The notes beneath the pieces were generated by a model. The model made no database searches. It was not told where the DNA came from and saw only the letters and a program-made list of their open reading frames with translations. The position numbers and the translations under genes were made by a program. This document shows, piece by piece, positions 32,938 to 46,700 of a stretch of DNA of 64,000 nucleotides (position 1 is the stretch's first letter; each line of letters begins with the position of its first letter). Where the stretch lies: NCBI RefSeq assembly GCF_027172205.1, contig NC_070614.1:43949001-44013000 (forward strand), read 5' to 3'. The stretch is from Podarcis raffonei. Its lineage: Eukaryota > Chordata > Lepidosauria > Squamata > Lacertidae.

Positions 32938-33667
32938 TGTTGTGGGCAGGCCCTCAACCCAGTTCCCCCCACCGTGGCATGGGCGGAGTAACACCCTCAT
33001 GCCGGGTAATCACCTCACTCAAAATGATTGGCCAATCATTTTGAGTGGGGTGATTGTGGGGGTATAAAAGTGGCAGCCCGATGTGTGCCAAGCACCTACT
33101 TTGCGCTGCCAAACACCCACCTACCCTCCCTTTAATTTAGGTGTCCTCTGGCCTTGCTTTGGACTTTGGTTGATCACCAATCTTGGGATGGGGACTGCGT
33201 AGGAATTTTTCCATTTGGCAGATTTGCACTAGCTTTTTGGTTTTCTCCTACCTCTTAGCAATCGTCACAACCTTGTAAGGTTTGGCGGTTAGGCATTGGC
33301 TTATTGATGAGTGGGGGAAGGGATATTGGCCATTGCCTGCCCCTCCATCATCCAAGGTTATTCCATTAAAGGAATCCAGGGCCTGGATCCTGTCTGAAGT
33401 CCGGTTGAGGGGCTAGGGCCATGCCAGGCCTCTGGGAACACCTGGGGAGATGCAGGGCTTCCTCTTTGGGTGGTTTACCCTTGCCGACTTCCTGCAAAGG
33501 GGGCAGGAGTCCGATATAGTCTTTTGTCAATGTCTAAGCCAATACCACTCACATTTGGTGTAATCAATAAAGTTGTGGCCCAAATTTTGCCCATTAACCT
33601 TAAACCAAAATTCTGCGTCAGTGTCAATTTCTTTATTCTAATAGGGGATGGTTTGAGGGCCTTGACA
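32938..33667 (+). mobile_element. Probable solo LTR, copy 1 (fossil)
   Basis: About 730 bp, TGTTGTGGG to CCTTGACA, with a TATAAAAG box near 33065 and a polyadenylation-type signal in CAATAAAG near 33564. Shares blocks such as CATTAAAGGAATCCAGG with the element at 34847. Flanking duplication not resolved, so the ends are approximate. Confidence 0.6.
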
Positions 33668-34308
33668 CGCAATATGAATTAAACATAGAGGAAGTATGTC
33701 ACTCAGCTGTATTTATCTGATCTGATTGCATCCAGATTTAGTCATGCTAACAGTTATGATTATTAAGACAGGACTTTGTTGCTATGATTTCAATGGCTCT
33801 CTTATTTCTTTCTCCATCTTTCCTTCACTTCAAAGTTTCTAAAAATGTATATAACAAACAATCCTTATATTCTCTCATCCCCAATAAATATTGCAATGTA
33901 AGTAATGCAGTCAAACATAACAGTTTTAAATTCTTTAGAAATGATTATATCAGTTTGGTATCTTCTACTCTCCATCTTAACAGATTGTCTCAGAATCATG
34001 CATGTTTAGCTGATGATGAAAAGGCAATATTGTCCTTTCCAGTGTACCATATTTAAATTAACATGTACCATACATATTTTGTGTTCCTGAAAATTCTAAG
34101 ATGCTTTTGTAGTTTCTCCCTAAGGGCAACATTCCATATTTTATCTCACTATGCTTCTAGAGCAAAGTTAGTAGCTGTTTTCTAATGTGTTAGAACATTA
34201 TAACGGTAATCTAGTACATTATTATGGTAATCTATATACAGTTTTAATAAATCTCTCATCATTCCTTTACATCCTCATGAATTGCTCACATTTCCCCCAC
34301 CAATTCAG

Positions 34309-34536
34309 CTCAACTACTTTGTGAGAAGCACCTCATTTAACAACAGTGCTGGGGAAAAAGTTTCTTTCAATGAATATGGAGAGATAGAAGCTGTATTTGA
34401 TATCATCAATTGGGTCACATTCCCAAACCAGTCTTTTCATAGAGTCAAAGTTGGGAAAGTTGAGTCCATGGCTCCCCAAGAAGAAGCATTCAGTATTCGT
34501 GAAAAAGGCCTTGTGTGGCCCAGCAGGTTTAACCAG
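34309..34536 (+). CDS. Gene D exon 4
   Basis: 76 open codons, [20 protein letters not shown] to WPSRFNQ. Lies between the two related LTR fossils. Confidence 0.9.
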
Positions 34537-34846
34537 GTAAGGTCCATTCATATAGTGGGGTCTATTTACCAGACACTTCCACTGTGCTTCACAGTTCAGA
34601 TACTGACATTGTTCTGTTCACCCGTGGGTATAGGATACACATGGGGACATATGTGTAGTGGTCTTCTCTATGTGACAAGTAATGTTATGTCACCCATTCT
34701 TTTAACCAAAGAAGATCTTCCTCCTGGAAACCTTTGAAGCTATATGAATAAATTTGACTTCAAACATGGTAATTTAGTGTGCATTTATCAAGGATAGAAT
34801 TATATATAATACAATGCAAAGCATGTTCTCCTTCATGGAGAGCACG

Positions 34847-35582
34847 TGTTGCGGTGGGGTCTAACAGGACATCCCCTCTTGGTTACTGGGCAGGACCGTT
34901 TGTATGGCCATGACTGTGATTGGGCCAATTTGGGTTGTTGGGGAGATTTTGATGCTACTATTTAGAGGGTAGGCCCGAAGGTTATATATTCTTGGTATGC
35001 AGCTTTTGTCAGACTCTTTTGCTGCATGCATCGGATCGCCCGCCCACCCACCCTAATTTAGGGCTGTTGAATTTGACATTGCTATGCCTGTCATGGGGTC
35101 GTCTGCTTTTGGGGCGGGGCCTGGTAGGAATTTTGTCCATTTGGCAGATTGGCTGGTGCCATTTGGTTTTTGCGGTTAAAATTGGTTAAAATTTGGTTGG
35201 TGGAGGGATAAGGGTTGGCTGTGCCTGTCCCTCCAATGCTGCTGCTGCAAGGGAATTCTATTAAAGGAATCCAGGAGTTTGCCATACTTTTGTCCGTATT
35301 CCTGGAAAGGGGCTAGGGCCTTGCAAGCCCCTGGGAGCATGTGGGGAGGGGTTGATGGTATGGTGCCCAGCCCCATTCTCTCCCCAATATTGTTTTCCCT
35401 TACTGGCTTTTGCTGGAATCCGGAAGTCATTTCTGCCCCGGGGCGGGGACAGATAGTCATAACCAATGCTTAAGTAACTACTCACATGTATTTTTATAAA
35501 GTTGTGGCCAAAATTATGCCAAAAAACCTTAAACAAAAATTTCTGTGTGAATTGTGATTTATTTAGGGGGGGTGGCTTGACA
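34847..35582 (+). mobile_element. Probable solo LTR, copy 2 (fossil)
   Basis: About 736 bp, TGTTGCGG to GGCTTGACA, in the same orientation as copy 1 and sharing TTTGTCCATTTGGCAGATT and ATAAAGTTGTGGCC. The two are diverged, so they are separate insertions and not a recent pair. Ends are approximate. Confidence 0.6.
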
Positions 35583-35659
35583 TGCAACTTACTGCCAATG
35601 TGTTTCAAAAAACAAGTTGTTGCACAGAGTTCCAATTTTTATGATATGTGCAAAAGTTA

Positions 35660-35712
35660 ACACCCAGAGTGGCTGGGCCAACCCAGTCTGATGGGCAGGG
35701 AACAAATATTAG

Positions 35713-35753
<41 letters not shown>

Positions 35754-35835
35754 CTTCTTCTTCTTCTTCTTCTTCTTCTTCTTCTTCTTCTTCTTCTTCT
35801 TCTTCTTCTTTTTCTTCCTGCTGCTGCTGCTGCTG
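35660..35835. repeat. Dispersed repeat end with (TTG)n(TTC)n(CTG)n tract
   Basis: CCCAGAGTGGCTGGGCC followed by GATGGGCAGGG resembles the inverted form of the repeat at 55165. The attached triplet tract (35709-35835) reads as poly-Leu, poly-Val or poly-Lys in different frames and is not coding. Confidence 0.8.
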
Positions 35836-36310
35836 TTCTTTGCAGTGTTAGCAGTGGCTCCAGACATTCCAGAGATATTGTCATTATTCCAGGTATATTG
35901 CCATTGTGCAATTCTAAAATAAACCCAGTGTATTTCCACATGGGCTGCAGAATGAGATTAGATGCAAGGACTGGAATTCAGTATGCTCCTCATATTTTTA
36001 AATAGTCAATAGTGTCTGCAATGAGATGAGATCTAATTCTATTTAGCTGTTTCAATGTCATCTCCAGTTGTGAGTATTAGCCATTGGAGTGAGACTTTGG
36101 ATAATATGGTGAAGTGAAGGAGCGCAGAACTGACCAACCAAAGGGGGCTGTAACTGTGATAATGAAATGCTGGTCTTTAATAGCTTTCTGGCTCCTGACC
36201 TTCATTGGCTGGCCTGTATGAGATAGCTCAGCAGATTTCCATAATACAGAACACTATTGAAATGCAGTTTTCCAAAGGAAAAACCATGATCCTCTTTCAT
36301 TTGTGGACAG

Positions 36311-36437
36311 GCACAGCCCCTTTCTCTTTGTAATGACCATTGCCATTTGGGATATCATAAGGCAAAGAAGGAAGGAGAGCCATTTTGCTGCTATGATTGC
36401 CTTCCATGTCCGGAAGGAAAGATTTCCAACCAGACAG
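36311..36437 (+). CDS. Gene D exon 5
   Basis: Linker exon with six cysteines, ending NQT in phase 1. Donor GTAAGG. Confidence 0.9.
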
Positions 36438-37352
36438 GTAAGGAAAGTTATGTTCGTTGGAAATGTTCAAAATTTAAGGATGATTGGGGCTGCTGATATG
36501 GGGTTTTGGAGGACTAATAGGAATCTCAGCACTCAGAGTTCAAGCACTAGGTGGACATATACAAGCCTGCTTGGAAGAACCACTAGGCTTGCAGCAGAAG
36601 CAACCCCCCCCCCAATGAATACAGGGCGTGCTAAATGGCTATGGGATGGAGACTGATGTGTTGGGGCAGAAAAGAATATATGATAAGAGAGGAAGTGGAA
36701 TGGAAAATACTGAACAGTGGGATTCCAACAATGCAAAATTTTGTTACAGATCTCAGTGCTCTCCTAGTCAACACCATGATTCAATTAACACCATGGTAGA
36801 ACTAATACCAGTCCTAATAATTTATTGAAACTTGTTGGAGGCAGTGATGCTGAGAGCTTTGAAGGAATTAAATATCTGCAAATTCTGGTAGAAAATTAAT
36901 TAAAGAACATTTCTTGGATAAAGGTGCAGATTAGAACATCTATATTGATTGGATCTGACCTTTCACTTAAATGTTGTTCAGCACAGTTCTCAGCAATCTA
37001 AATCTAGCATCACATACATTTAAATATGTATTATAGTTGGAATATCCAGATTAATGCAGAAATAAAAATGGAGGAAATGATTATTAAAACACACATTTAG
37101 AATTATCATAAAGAGGAAATAGACATGTTCTAGATCCTTTCCAATTGGTAATACCTGCAAGGTGATACTACTGGGCTACCAAAGACATATGTGGCCCATG
37201 GAAATTCTCTCCACAACTTGGTAGTGTGATTACGTGAAGAGACTGTAAACTTGCATTTCTGATATCAGCATGGCAACTTTCATTCTAACTGTATTTCTAC
37301 ATTTTTGTAATTCACATAAATGCTGTTTAGAAATCTGGCTTCTCTTTTTCAG

Positions 37353-38251
37353 ACATGGATGAATGCTTTCAGTGCCCACCAGATCATTACCGAAACGTGG
37401 AAAAAGATTCATGCATTCCAAAATATATAAGTTTCTTGTCTTATGGAGAACTCCTGGGGATCTCTTTGGCCTGTTTTGCTCTCTCTTTTGCTTTTATCAC
37501 AGGGTTGGTGCTGTGGATTTTCATTAGGCACCGGGACACTCCCATAGTCAAAGCCAACAACCGCAACCTCTCCTACACTCTCCTCATCTCCCTCTTGTTC
37601 TCCTTCCTTTGTGCTCTTCTATTCATTGGTCAACCTGAGAAAGTGACGTGTCTCCTTCGACAAACAGCTTTTGGCATCATCTTTTCAGTGGCAGTTTCTT
37701 GTGTGTTGACAAAGACAATCATTGTGGTCCTTGCTTTCATGGTCACCAAACCAGGGTCCAGCATGAGGAAATGGGTGGGGAAACAACAGGCCACCTCCAT
37801 TGTTCTTTCCTGTTCCTTGATTCAAGCTGCTCTTTGTACTGTGTGGCTGGCAACTTTCCCCCCATTCCCAGATTTAGACATGCACTCAATGAATAAAGAA
37901 ATTGTTTTGCAATGTAATGAAGGGTCAGTCACCATGTTCTACTGTGTCTTGGGGTTTATGGGCTTGCTGGCCATTGTCAGCTTCTCTGTAGCCTTCCTAG
38001 CCAGGAAGTTACCTGACAGTTTTAATGAAGCCAAGTTTATCACCTTCAGCATGTTGGTTTTTTGCAGTGTGTGGCTTTCATTTGTTCCAAGCTATCTGAG
38101 CACAAAAGGAAAATTCATGGTGGCTGTGGAGATCTTCTCCATCTTGGCCTCCAGTGCTGGGTTACTGGGTTGTATCTTTTCCCCAAAATGTTATATTATT
38201 GTCCTGAGGCCGGAATTGAACAGCAGAGAGCAGCTAAAAAGAACAAGTTAA
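37353..38251 (+). CDS. Gene D exon 6
   Basis: Open to TAA. Variants include [13 protein letters not shown] and [13 protein letters not shown]. The tail and first 80 bp of flank match gene C. Confidence 0.9.
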
Positions 38252-40493
38252 TGATGCACCTGAAATTCTGGGACCCACATCCCCATGGGAAAGCAACAAG
38301 ACCTCTCCTAGAAATAAGTAATTAGTTTGACTGGCATTTATTTGAGAATCATCATCTCAGATTTTACCTGGCAATGTTCCCTCTGCTACTGTTGTATTCT
38401 TTATTCCTCAATACTGTGGCTTTAATGTAGGAATAACTTTATTTAAATATGTGATGGGTTGTTGTCATTTTTAACTTGGCCTCACCAAGCGGAATATTAA
38501 ATGATAAGATGGCAGATTTTTTGTAGACATACTGCTATTTTTTCCTGCCACCTCCATGGAAGTACTTCATGAAGTTTGTGTAAATTTGTTGGGCTAGATC
38601 AATTGGAATTACAAGAAGAACACTCTCTGGGAATTGAGGGTAGTTGAACCAACTGCAGCTTTGAAATATCTTCTGCCTTTTTAATAGTAGTTCATTTTCT
38701 CAGTCACAGATTGTTTGTAGTTGTTGAATTTTGCAGTCCGAACAATGAATGTATATTTTAATTGCATTTCTTTAAATGCATTTGTTTGTTTTGTTTGCTT
38801 ATATAAAAAGAACTGATTCATTGCACTACCCAAAGGCAATGACATCCTCTGAAACATCAATAGTCATGAAATAAATAGTAAAACCACAGCCAAATCTACT
38901 AAAATCCTTTGGTACATAGAATAAAAGATAGTCCTCATATAAAATGTACAAATTAAATCTCCGAGTCCCATTTGCAGTTGACCACTATTTTATTTAGTTC
39001 TTTTTCCCTAAGCATCCTAGCTGCCAAGGAACAGAGAGCTATTTTATAAGTTACAAAGCCATTGGCATTGTTGATCAGCCATTTCAACTTTTTCCGTTGA
39101 ACTTTATTACTTCTGTTGAAATCTACAATTTAATACAATGAATAGTATATATTATTTTTTCATGCGTACAGCCGGTTACATCTTGTGTGTTTATTAAATA
39201 TTCTCTGGACAGCAGCATGAAGTTTGATATTAATGTTCAGCTTGCATGATTCAGTACAATATTGGAAAAATAAATATGCTTAGTAGAACAATTGAAACCC
39301 ATGGACCTAAATTAGTTATTGACTATTCATTATTTTCAATGGGCGTGTTCTAAGCATGATTAACTTTGGATACAAGAACATGTGCTTACTTGCTAGGAGG
39401 GAAAGCAACAATGCAGCACAGAGACTTGCCAATGAAGTAAGTAGAATCAGTCTAACTTAGCTAATGAGTTACATGCACAATTTCTTGCTGTTCTGAGAGA
39501 GGGTATATTTGGATTCCTGATCAGATGTTTCCAGGAAGACAAGATTGAGAATAAACCCTTTCATAATTATGGGACTCTAAAACCAGTAAAAGTCAGACTT
39601 TCAAAAGTGGGGTTGGATTATTGTTTGGTACAGTCAAGATTTATTTCAATTATGAGGTTTAAAATGTGACAGGGAACTCTTTTCAAAAGGGCATTCAAAT
39701 AGCTTTACATTGCTCTTTGAACCTATACTTTTCAGCATTTTAAGGAGCCAAATGGGTGATGGAATGGTTTTCATTGAAACCGCTGCCAGATAGAGATTTG
39801 TTTCTTCTATTTCAACAGCAGTTTTAATGGAAACGACTTCTCCCCGCCTGGGAGAAAGGTGCACTCACATGGTCCATTTCAAGCAAATGAATGATCAGGA
39901 GTTTGCTTTAGCTCCCATTTGTATATTATAAGCCACTTGAGTTCCCACTGTACACACCACACCACATATGGCATCAGGTGTGGGGTGGGTGGGCATGATT
40001 TGGAGAAAATGGTCAAAACCTGTTCCTTTAATGAAGCACATTTGGCCTTCAGGCTGGATGTTCACCACATATGTTTTAAGTCTTCTTTTTTCTGAGAAGC
40101 TTTTCTTGCTGTGGGTTATTACAAGTCTTTGTGTCTATTGCAACCAAGTGAAGAGATGTGGTAAATATGTTTTGTGCGTGTAATAACTGTAATTATAAAT
40201 AGGTGTGTGTCCCTTTAATTATCACATTAACTATGGTTGGTCATTAATTACTACTGCTCAAAATATCAGCTCAGCCATAATCAATGCAGTTTTTTCTCAA
40301 GACCTAACAGAATTGCATCAAGCAGCAGCAAAAATATGAACCAAGACCTATAAATGCTTATAATAATCGCTGCACCATTCAGAACTGGGGCTAGGAATAG
40401 TCAGGACTCTGCCAGTCTAATCAGTGATAATTTTAAACAAAGAACTGGTTCTCCATTCAAGTCAGGTTGTGCAATTCAGCAAATTGAAGGATA
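38252..40493. other. Spacer between genes D and E
   Basis: No exon or clear element seen. Only the first ~80 bp (shared with gene C) and the last ~150 bp (weakly like the upstream region of B-D) match other parts of the array. Confidence 0.65.
40411..40423 (+). promoter_or_regulatory. Conserved upstream motif, gene E
   Basis: GCCAGTCTAATCA, 71 bp before the start codon, inside a block that also shares AACTGGGGCTAGG with the GCTGGGGCTGG of B-D. A TATAAATG sequence lies near 40350. Confidence 0.35.
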
Positions 40494-40759
40494 ATGTGGG
40501 GAAAGCTGAACTGGTGTACAGAAGGAACTGTTTCATGCAAAATCATGGGATTTGTGATATTGGTATTAGTGCTTCTGCCTCAGGTGTCAAGCAAGATTCC
40601 AATTGTTAAATGCAGACTCTGTGACCCTCTTCCTATTCTTCACAAGCATTACCAGCCAGGAGACGCTATAATTGCAGGCATTATGTCTCAGATCTCTATA
40701 ATTTTCAAACCGATAACCTTCAAAAACCGTCCTTCTATTGACCTCTTTGAAGAAACTCT
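40494..40759 (+). CDS. Gene E exon 1
   Basis: Encodes the leader, then [20 protein letters not shown] and the [14 protein letters not shown] block. Donor GTAAGA. Confidence 0.93.
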
Positions 40760-43700
40760 GTAAGACCTTAAATATATAAAAATTTAACTGATTTTACTAT
40801 TGCATGTGATATATTCTTCTTCAGGAGTTCCAGCGTGAATGTTGAAAAATATCTTCCTTGATAAAAAAATAAATGGGAAATTTCTACAGAGGGCCCTATC
40901 AGCCGAAATGTGGTGTGGCATAATAATATACTGTTTGGTTGGAATGGCTAAAAGGTGGGTTGGTTGCCAAAGGAATGGTGCAAGCTATAGTGTTGAAGGC
41001 AGCACCAGTAGGAACCTTATCTCACGCCCCTGTATGAGATTCTGAAGCTATACTTAAATCATGAACATGCAAATGAGAGAGTACCTCTTCTCCTTATTTC
41101 ACTATTCAACAATGAGATTTCCCATATTATAAACTGTTGCAGCCTAAAATGTATATCCTACCCTTCTTCCTCAAAGGGCGACGAGGCTGGCTAGCAACAT
41201 TCAATCAAATAAAAAGAAAATGTGATCATAAAACTCCACTGTCTAAAGACTTTTGGGGTTAAAGTAACTGGAGCCTATGGTTGTTTTTGCTATTGTTGGA
41301 GCGATTAAGGGGGATAGTACAATAGCAGGTTGAAAGCATTCTAATTTCTAACTATGGGGGGGGGGAGTCAGGGAATTTCCAATATCAGGCAGCCCTTACT
41401 ACAAAAAGAATGAGAACATGCGATATCACATAGGATTCTGATTTATCAAATAATTTTTCATATAACTATGTTAATTCTGGAACTGTATGGAATACCCATT
41501 AAATGAACTCTCTGCCCCTCCCCAATATATGCTATTTTCTTCCTCTTATGAAAACCTTACAGCACCTAACAATACCTGTTTCCTTCCAAAAGTATGAACA
41601 AATGCAAACATCTTCAAATTGCTTCCGATCATGACCAAGGAAAGAAACTGCCTGGGGGAATTTCAGGAGGGAGAGCGACACCATTGAGAAAAGCCCTCTA
41701 GGCGCATAGGATGCCAGTCCACCTAGCTAAATACTGTCTACACATTGTCTGACAGTTGGCTTCCCAGGGTTTCAGAGAGCAGGGACTTGGAGCCTTGTTG
41801 GGTGATGCTGGAGATTGAACCTGCAACCTTCTGCTTACAAGACAGATGTTCTGTAACTAAGCTACAGCATTTCTATCTCATGCTTTCCCAATATCCTTGA
41901 ATTCCAGAGGGTCTCTCCACTCAGTGGTAAAGGATTAGTTGGCCAATATGGATAATGGTACAAGTGCTTTGGTCTGATGCAAATGCACATAACATATTTC
42001 TCTCATTTCAGGGTCATGACTCAGATCTACCAGCACATCCTGGTCTTGGTATTTTCTGTAAAGGAGATCAATGAAAATCCACACATCCTACCCAATGCCA
42101 CCCTGGGCTTCCATATCTACAATAGCTATTTCAATCCAAGATGGACCTATCAGGCTTCATTGGAACTCTTCTCTACACAGGGCAGATTTGTCCCTAACTA
42201 CAAATGTCATCCTCAGAACAATCCAGTAGCAGTCATTGGAGGACCTAACTCTAAAGTCTGTCTCTACATGGCAGATACCTTGTGCATATACAAGATTCCA
42301 CAGGTAAGGTGTATGCATGGAACATAGGGGTTTAATATGTCCTTAAGGTCAAATGCTTAAAAAGAAAAATAACCATTATATTTCAAAGGAAATCAATGGG
42401 GTTTTTTTCTTCAGCATATTGAACAAAAATGAAAACAGGTTACGCACAGCTTTTACTGGGCATTATTTGATACAGCGTACTCTGCAACCCCCAGACAGCA
42501 TCAGTTACCCGAGCATCAATACAGCCTCCTTTGATCACCCCGTGATACAGGTTAATACACATCTGCCAGCAAAAACTACTGTCCTTCCTATGGATAGGGG
42601 TAGGTGGGTGGGATTTTTGTTCGTTCGCGTTAAAAGCTAAATCTACTTAATCTGCATTTCCCAAAATAATATGTGATCTTAAACACAGCCATCCTTTGAA
42701 ATTCACTCGTCTCTAAATTTTGAAACGCCGTTCTCCAGCCACGTAATGTGTGTATAATTATATCTGCCTCAGGACAAATTCTCATTAAAATACTAATGGA
42801 ATTTAACAGGGATTTCTTAAAAATTAAAAAAGGAAACTAATGTGGAGAACTGGAACAACAAAATACTGAAAGAAAATGAAATTGACAGATTCATCCAGCC
42901 ATAGTTTCTACTTGGTCAAGCCAAGACGTTCTTTTTCTGGCATCTATAACTCAGCACTTGCTGTTGAATGTATGGAGAAGGAAAAGACTAACTTCTAAGA
43001 CCTTGCAGCATTTCCTGGTAAATAAACCCTGAATGAGTTTTACTTCCCTATCAGACGCAAAACAGTCTCCATGCCAGGAGAGCACCTCTTTTGGCCCTCT
43101 AGTTCCTTCTTTGGCATCTCCGTGGATACCTTGCCAGACTGGGGTCTGTTAAGAAGGCAAGTCGATATACCTTACCATGGGCAAAGCCAGATGCTCAAGG
43201 TCCTTCTAGGAATTTTGCTTTCTGCTCATTATTTGTTCAACAGTGACTCCAGCCAGTTCTTCCATTTCTGGTCTCTGCCTGGCCTCTGTCCCTCTCTTTG
43301 GTCTTTCTTTTAGAAGAGGACCTGAGACCTCACCAAGCCTGAAACTTTGTATGGCTTTGACTATTTGCTACCTAACTTGTCTGGCAGCCCCCCAGGAAGG
43401 GGAAATTACATGTCTTCTCTTCCTGCAGACTTTACTCCTTTCTAACATCTATCAGCAATCCCTGTTGGCTGTAGGAAGGAAACACAGGGTGCAGTTGAGT
43501 GCTCCTTAGTGGTCCTTAACATACTCCAACTCACATCAGTCTCCAAACAAGATGCAGCTATTGTAAATGAAGCATCTAGATAAAGGCTGGGGGAAAATGA
43601 AGTAAAAAAAATCAGGAGGGCAACAGATTGAGGAAGCCTGGTGTATAGGGTAGCTCCAGTCTGTCGTGCCTTTGCAGTTCACCCACTAACAGGAACTTCA

Positions 43701-46700
43701 GAAATTTTGAAATCTCCTAGTTGCCTTCTTCAGTCTACTGCCCTCCAGATGTTTTTGACTACAACTTCCATCCACCATCATAATTCTGGTTCAGCCTGAT
43801 GGGAGTTGTTTTCCAAATCATGTGGGGGAGGGCACCAGGTTGGTGAACACTGTCATAATTCATCAACTACTTGAATACAATGATTCAAATCAGAATACAA
43901 TATGAATTGATATCTAGAAAATAGACTTTACACATAATATCGCTGCTCACATTTTCCTTAAATATTGATAGTATCATTTCCTGTATCCTTATTTCCCCCA
44001 TTTTATTTAGCTCATATATGGCTCTGCTCCAGTGATAGATCAGAAAACCCAGTCAGTTCTCTACAACCAGATATTCCCAAAACTGAACCATCAATATAAT
44101 GGGATTCTCCAGTTACTGCTGCATTTCAGGTGGACATGGATTGGGGTGTTGTATGTGAGTGATGACAATGGAGAGAGGTTTGTGCGGAACATGCTTCCCA
44201 AGTATGCCCAGAGAGGCATTTGCTTTGAATTAATAGAAAAATTCCCAACAATGGCTTTTTCCTCTGCTGTTGTTGACATGTTCAATGAGGGGATCAAAAT
44301 ACACAATATTCTCATGAGAAGCTATGCTAATGCCTTGATCATTCATGGTGAAATAGATACCATGATCATGGTGAGCATATTTTTTCAGTATTCACAACAC
44401 CAAGATGTACCAATAGAAGAAAAAGGCAAGGTCTGGATTATGACAGTCCATATGGATTTCACATCTCTTCCCTTTCAAAGAGGTTGGGACATAGACTTCC
44501 TCCATGGTGCTATATCCTTTGCTGTTCACTCCAGTGAAGCTGTAGGATTCCAGGAATTTCTTCAGATTTTAAGTCCTACTTCATCTAAAGAAGATGGTTT
44601 TATCAGAGACTTCTGGGAAAATGCATTTGCATGTCACTTCCCCAACTCCCAGGTAGACAGCCAAGATGGGGAAATCTGCAGTGGGGAGGAGAAGCTGGAG
44701 TCTCTTCCTGCATCAGTTTTTGAAAGGAGCATGACCGGCCACAGCTACAGCATCTACAATGCAGTTTATGCCGTGGCACATGCTTTGCATGCTATGTATT
44801 CATCTAGATTCAAACACAGAGGAATGGTGCATGACGGAAGAATGAAGCTTCTTAGCCAAGAACTATGGAAGGTAATATACTGAACACACAAAGAGCCTGA
44901 GATGAGCTTTGCTGGATTACATCAATAGTAATGGTCTCCTCCCACTCTTGGGAGGTGATATTCAGAGGCATTGAGGCTCTGAGTCTGCTGTCATGGCTTG
45001 TACTCATTGATAGCCTTTTTCTCCATGAACTTGGCTAATACCCTTTTAAATCTGGAGTTCACCATATCTATGGGAGCAAAAAGAACATCAGTGATCTGTA
45101 GAAAATTTTCTTTTTATCAAGGTTGTTTTGGGCCACATTATGTGATATGTTAGATACATCACATGGCATTATGTGAATCACTGAAAGTTCTATATAGCAG
45201 CAGTTTAGGGGTGCGACTGTGGCTTGCAGGAAGTGGGGTTAACTCTTTATTCTTGTCAATGGGAGATTCCAGCTGATTTGAATTGCAAGGCAACTATCAA
45301 TATGGACAGTATAGAAATGTAATAAGTACTACACAGATGATAATAATACTCCACTGAGGGAAATGTTCTCTCATTCCTCACATCTTCTTCTCTCTCTTTT
45401 TGGCGATCACTCACAGCTGAGTAAGATGAAGCACTGATTGTGATATATTCCTCTCCTCCCAACAACCTTCCCACCCAGTTTTGAAAACTTCATCAGTTTT
45501 GCTGTTTAAATTTTGCTTTTCCTCGGCTAGTGCTGTGTCAAAGTCAATTTTTTTAAAAAACACTAATGCCTTGGTCACAATTCATGTGTGGTCTAGCTTT
45601 GTGTATCTGTGCAATAACCATATACCAACAATTGGGGGACTAAATAGAAAAAAATGGAGATAACTGAACGGTTTATACTGACTTTCCCCAGATATATACG
45701 CATTGTTAATTAAAAATGTAAGCTAGCACTAAGTATCAGTCATTATGGAGGAAAAATCAGTAAACTCTAACTACTCCCCCACTTAGCCACATGATGAATC
45801 TGAAGAGCAGTAGAATACTGTTTACCTTTTGCACAACTTTTTTGGCTTCTTTTTCCTCAACCCATAGCTTTTAGGTTTCATTCTTCTTTAGGTGTCAATT
45901 TCTAAAGCTGAATTTTTGATTTTCCAAGTCAACATAATAGTCTTTAAAGCAGAAAGCAACAATTTAGCAGCATGCACATTTTAAAATGTTATTCACTCTG
46001 TGGATAATGATTTACATTCACATTTATACATCACTTTCTACAAAAAAGTCTCAAATTTACTTACAAAGTTAGTAAACACCAACAGAATAAAACATTAATA
46101 AAGGCTAGATATGAAAAGGAAAAACAAAATCAAACAAAATTCCTGAAGTGCTCATCCAACAATGGTATAAAAAGTATAAATACTCCACACCCAACCAAAA
46201 GATGAGCATGACAAAACAGGCCAAAAGCATACCAAGAAATGATCCAAATTAACAGCCAAAAGCCTAAGCAAAAAGGAATGTTTAGCTTTGTGCCTGGAAG
46301 CTGACAGAGATGGGGACAGGCATGTTTCCCTGAGAAGAACTTTCTACAAATGGGGAGCCTCTGTTCAAATGGGAAAGATAATAATTGTCTAACTGTTTCC
46401 ATTAATTTCTCCCTACTTCCCCTTCCCCTATTAGCTCAACCATCTTGTGAGGAGCATCTCGTTTAATAATAGTGCGGGAGAAAAAGTTTCCTTCAATGAA
46501 AATGGAGAGTTAGCAGCTGGATATGATATTCTAAACTGGATCACATTTCCAAACCAGTCTTTTTGTAGAGTTAAAATTGGAAAGATTGACCCCATGACTC
46601 CGCAAAAAGACGTTTTCACCATTTTTGAGGAAGCCATTGTGTGGCCCAGCAGATTTAATCAGGTAAGGTTCGTTCAAATATTGGGGTGTCTCCACTACTC

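Larger units (their letters stand above)
27999..38251 (+). pseudogene. Gene D: V2R vomeronasal receptor broken by a LINE in exon 3
   Basis: All six exons of a B/C-type receptor are present with good splice sites, and the five other exons are open. Exon 3 is interrupted by a 437 bp LINE piece flanked by ATTTG. The insertion turns the cysteine codon after GI into a TGA, so translation would end after about 256 residues, inside the ligand domain. Without the insert the exon would have the normal 861 bp. Exon 6 encodes a complete seven-helix domain with tail [16 protein letters not shown]. The near-pristine state of the other exons suggests a recent loss. Intron 1 has a tripled segment carrying two transposable elements. 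Introns 3 and 4 each hold a related solo-LTR fossil. Splicing around the insert cannot be excluded but has no support in the sequence. Confidence 0.88.

Noticed and set aside
35691-36005. Open frames with long Leu, Val, Lys, Arg or Asn runs
   Set aside because: They are different frames of one (TTG)n(TTC)n(CTG)n tract in gene D intron 4, with no conserved flanking protein.
43071-43509. Possible extra exon or gene in gene E intron 2
   Set aside because: Two overlapping 80-88 aa frames without splice context, homology I recognise, or a counterpart in other copies.
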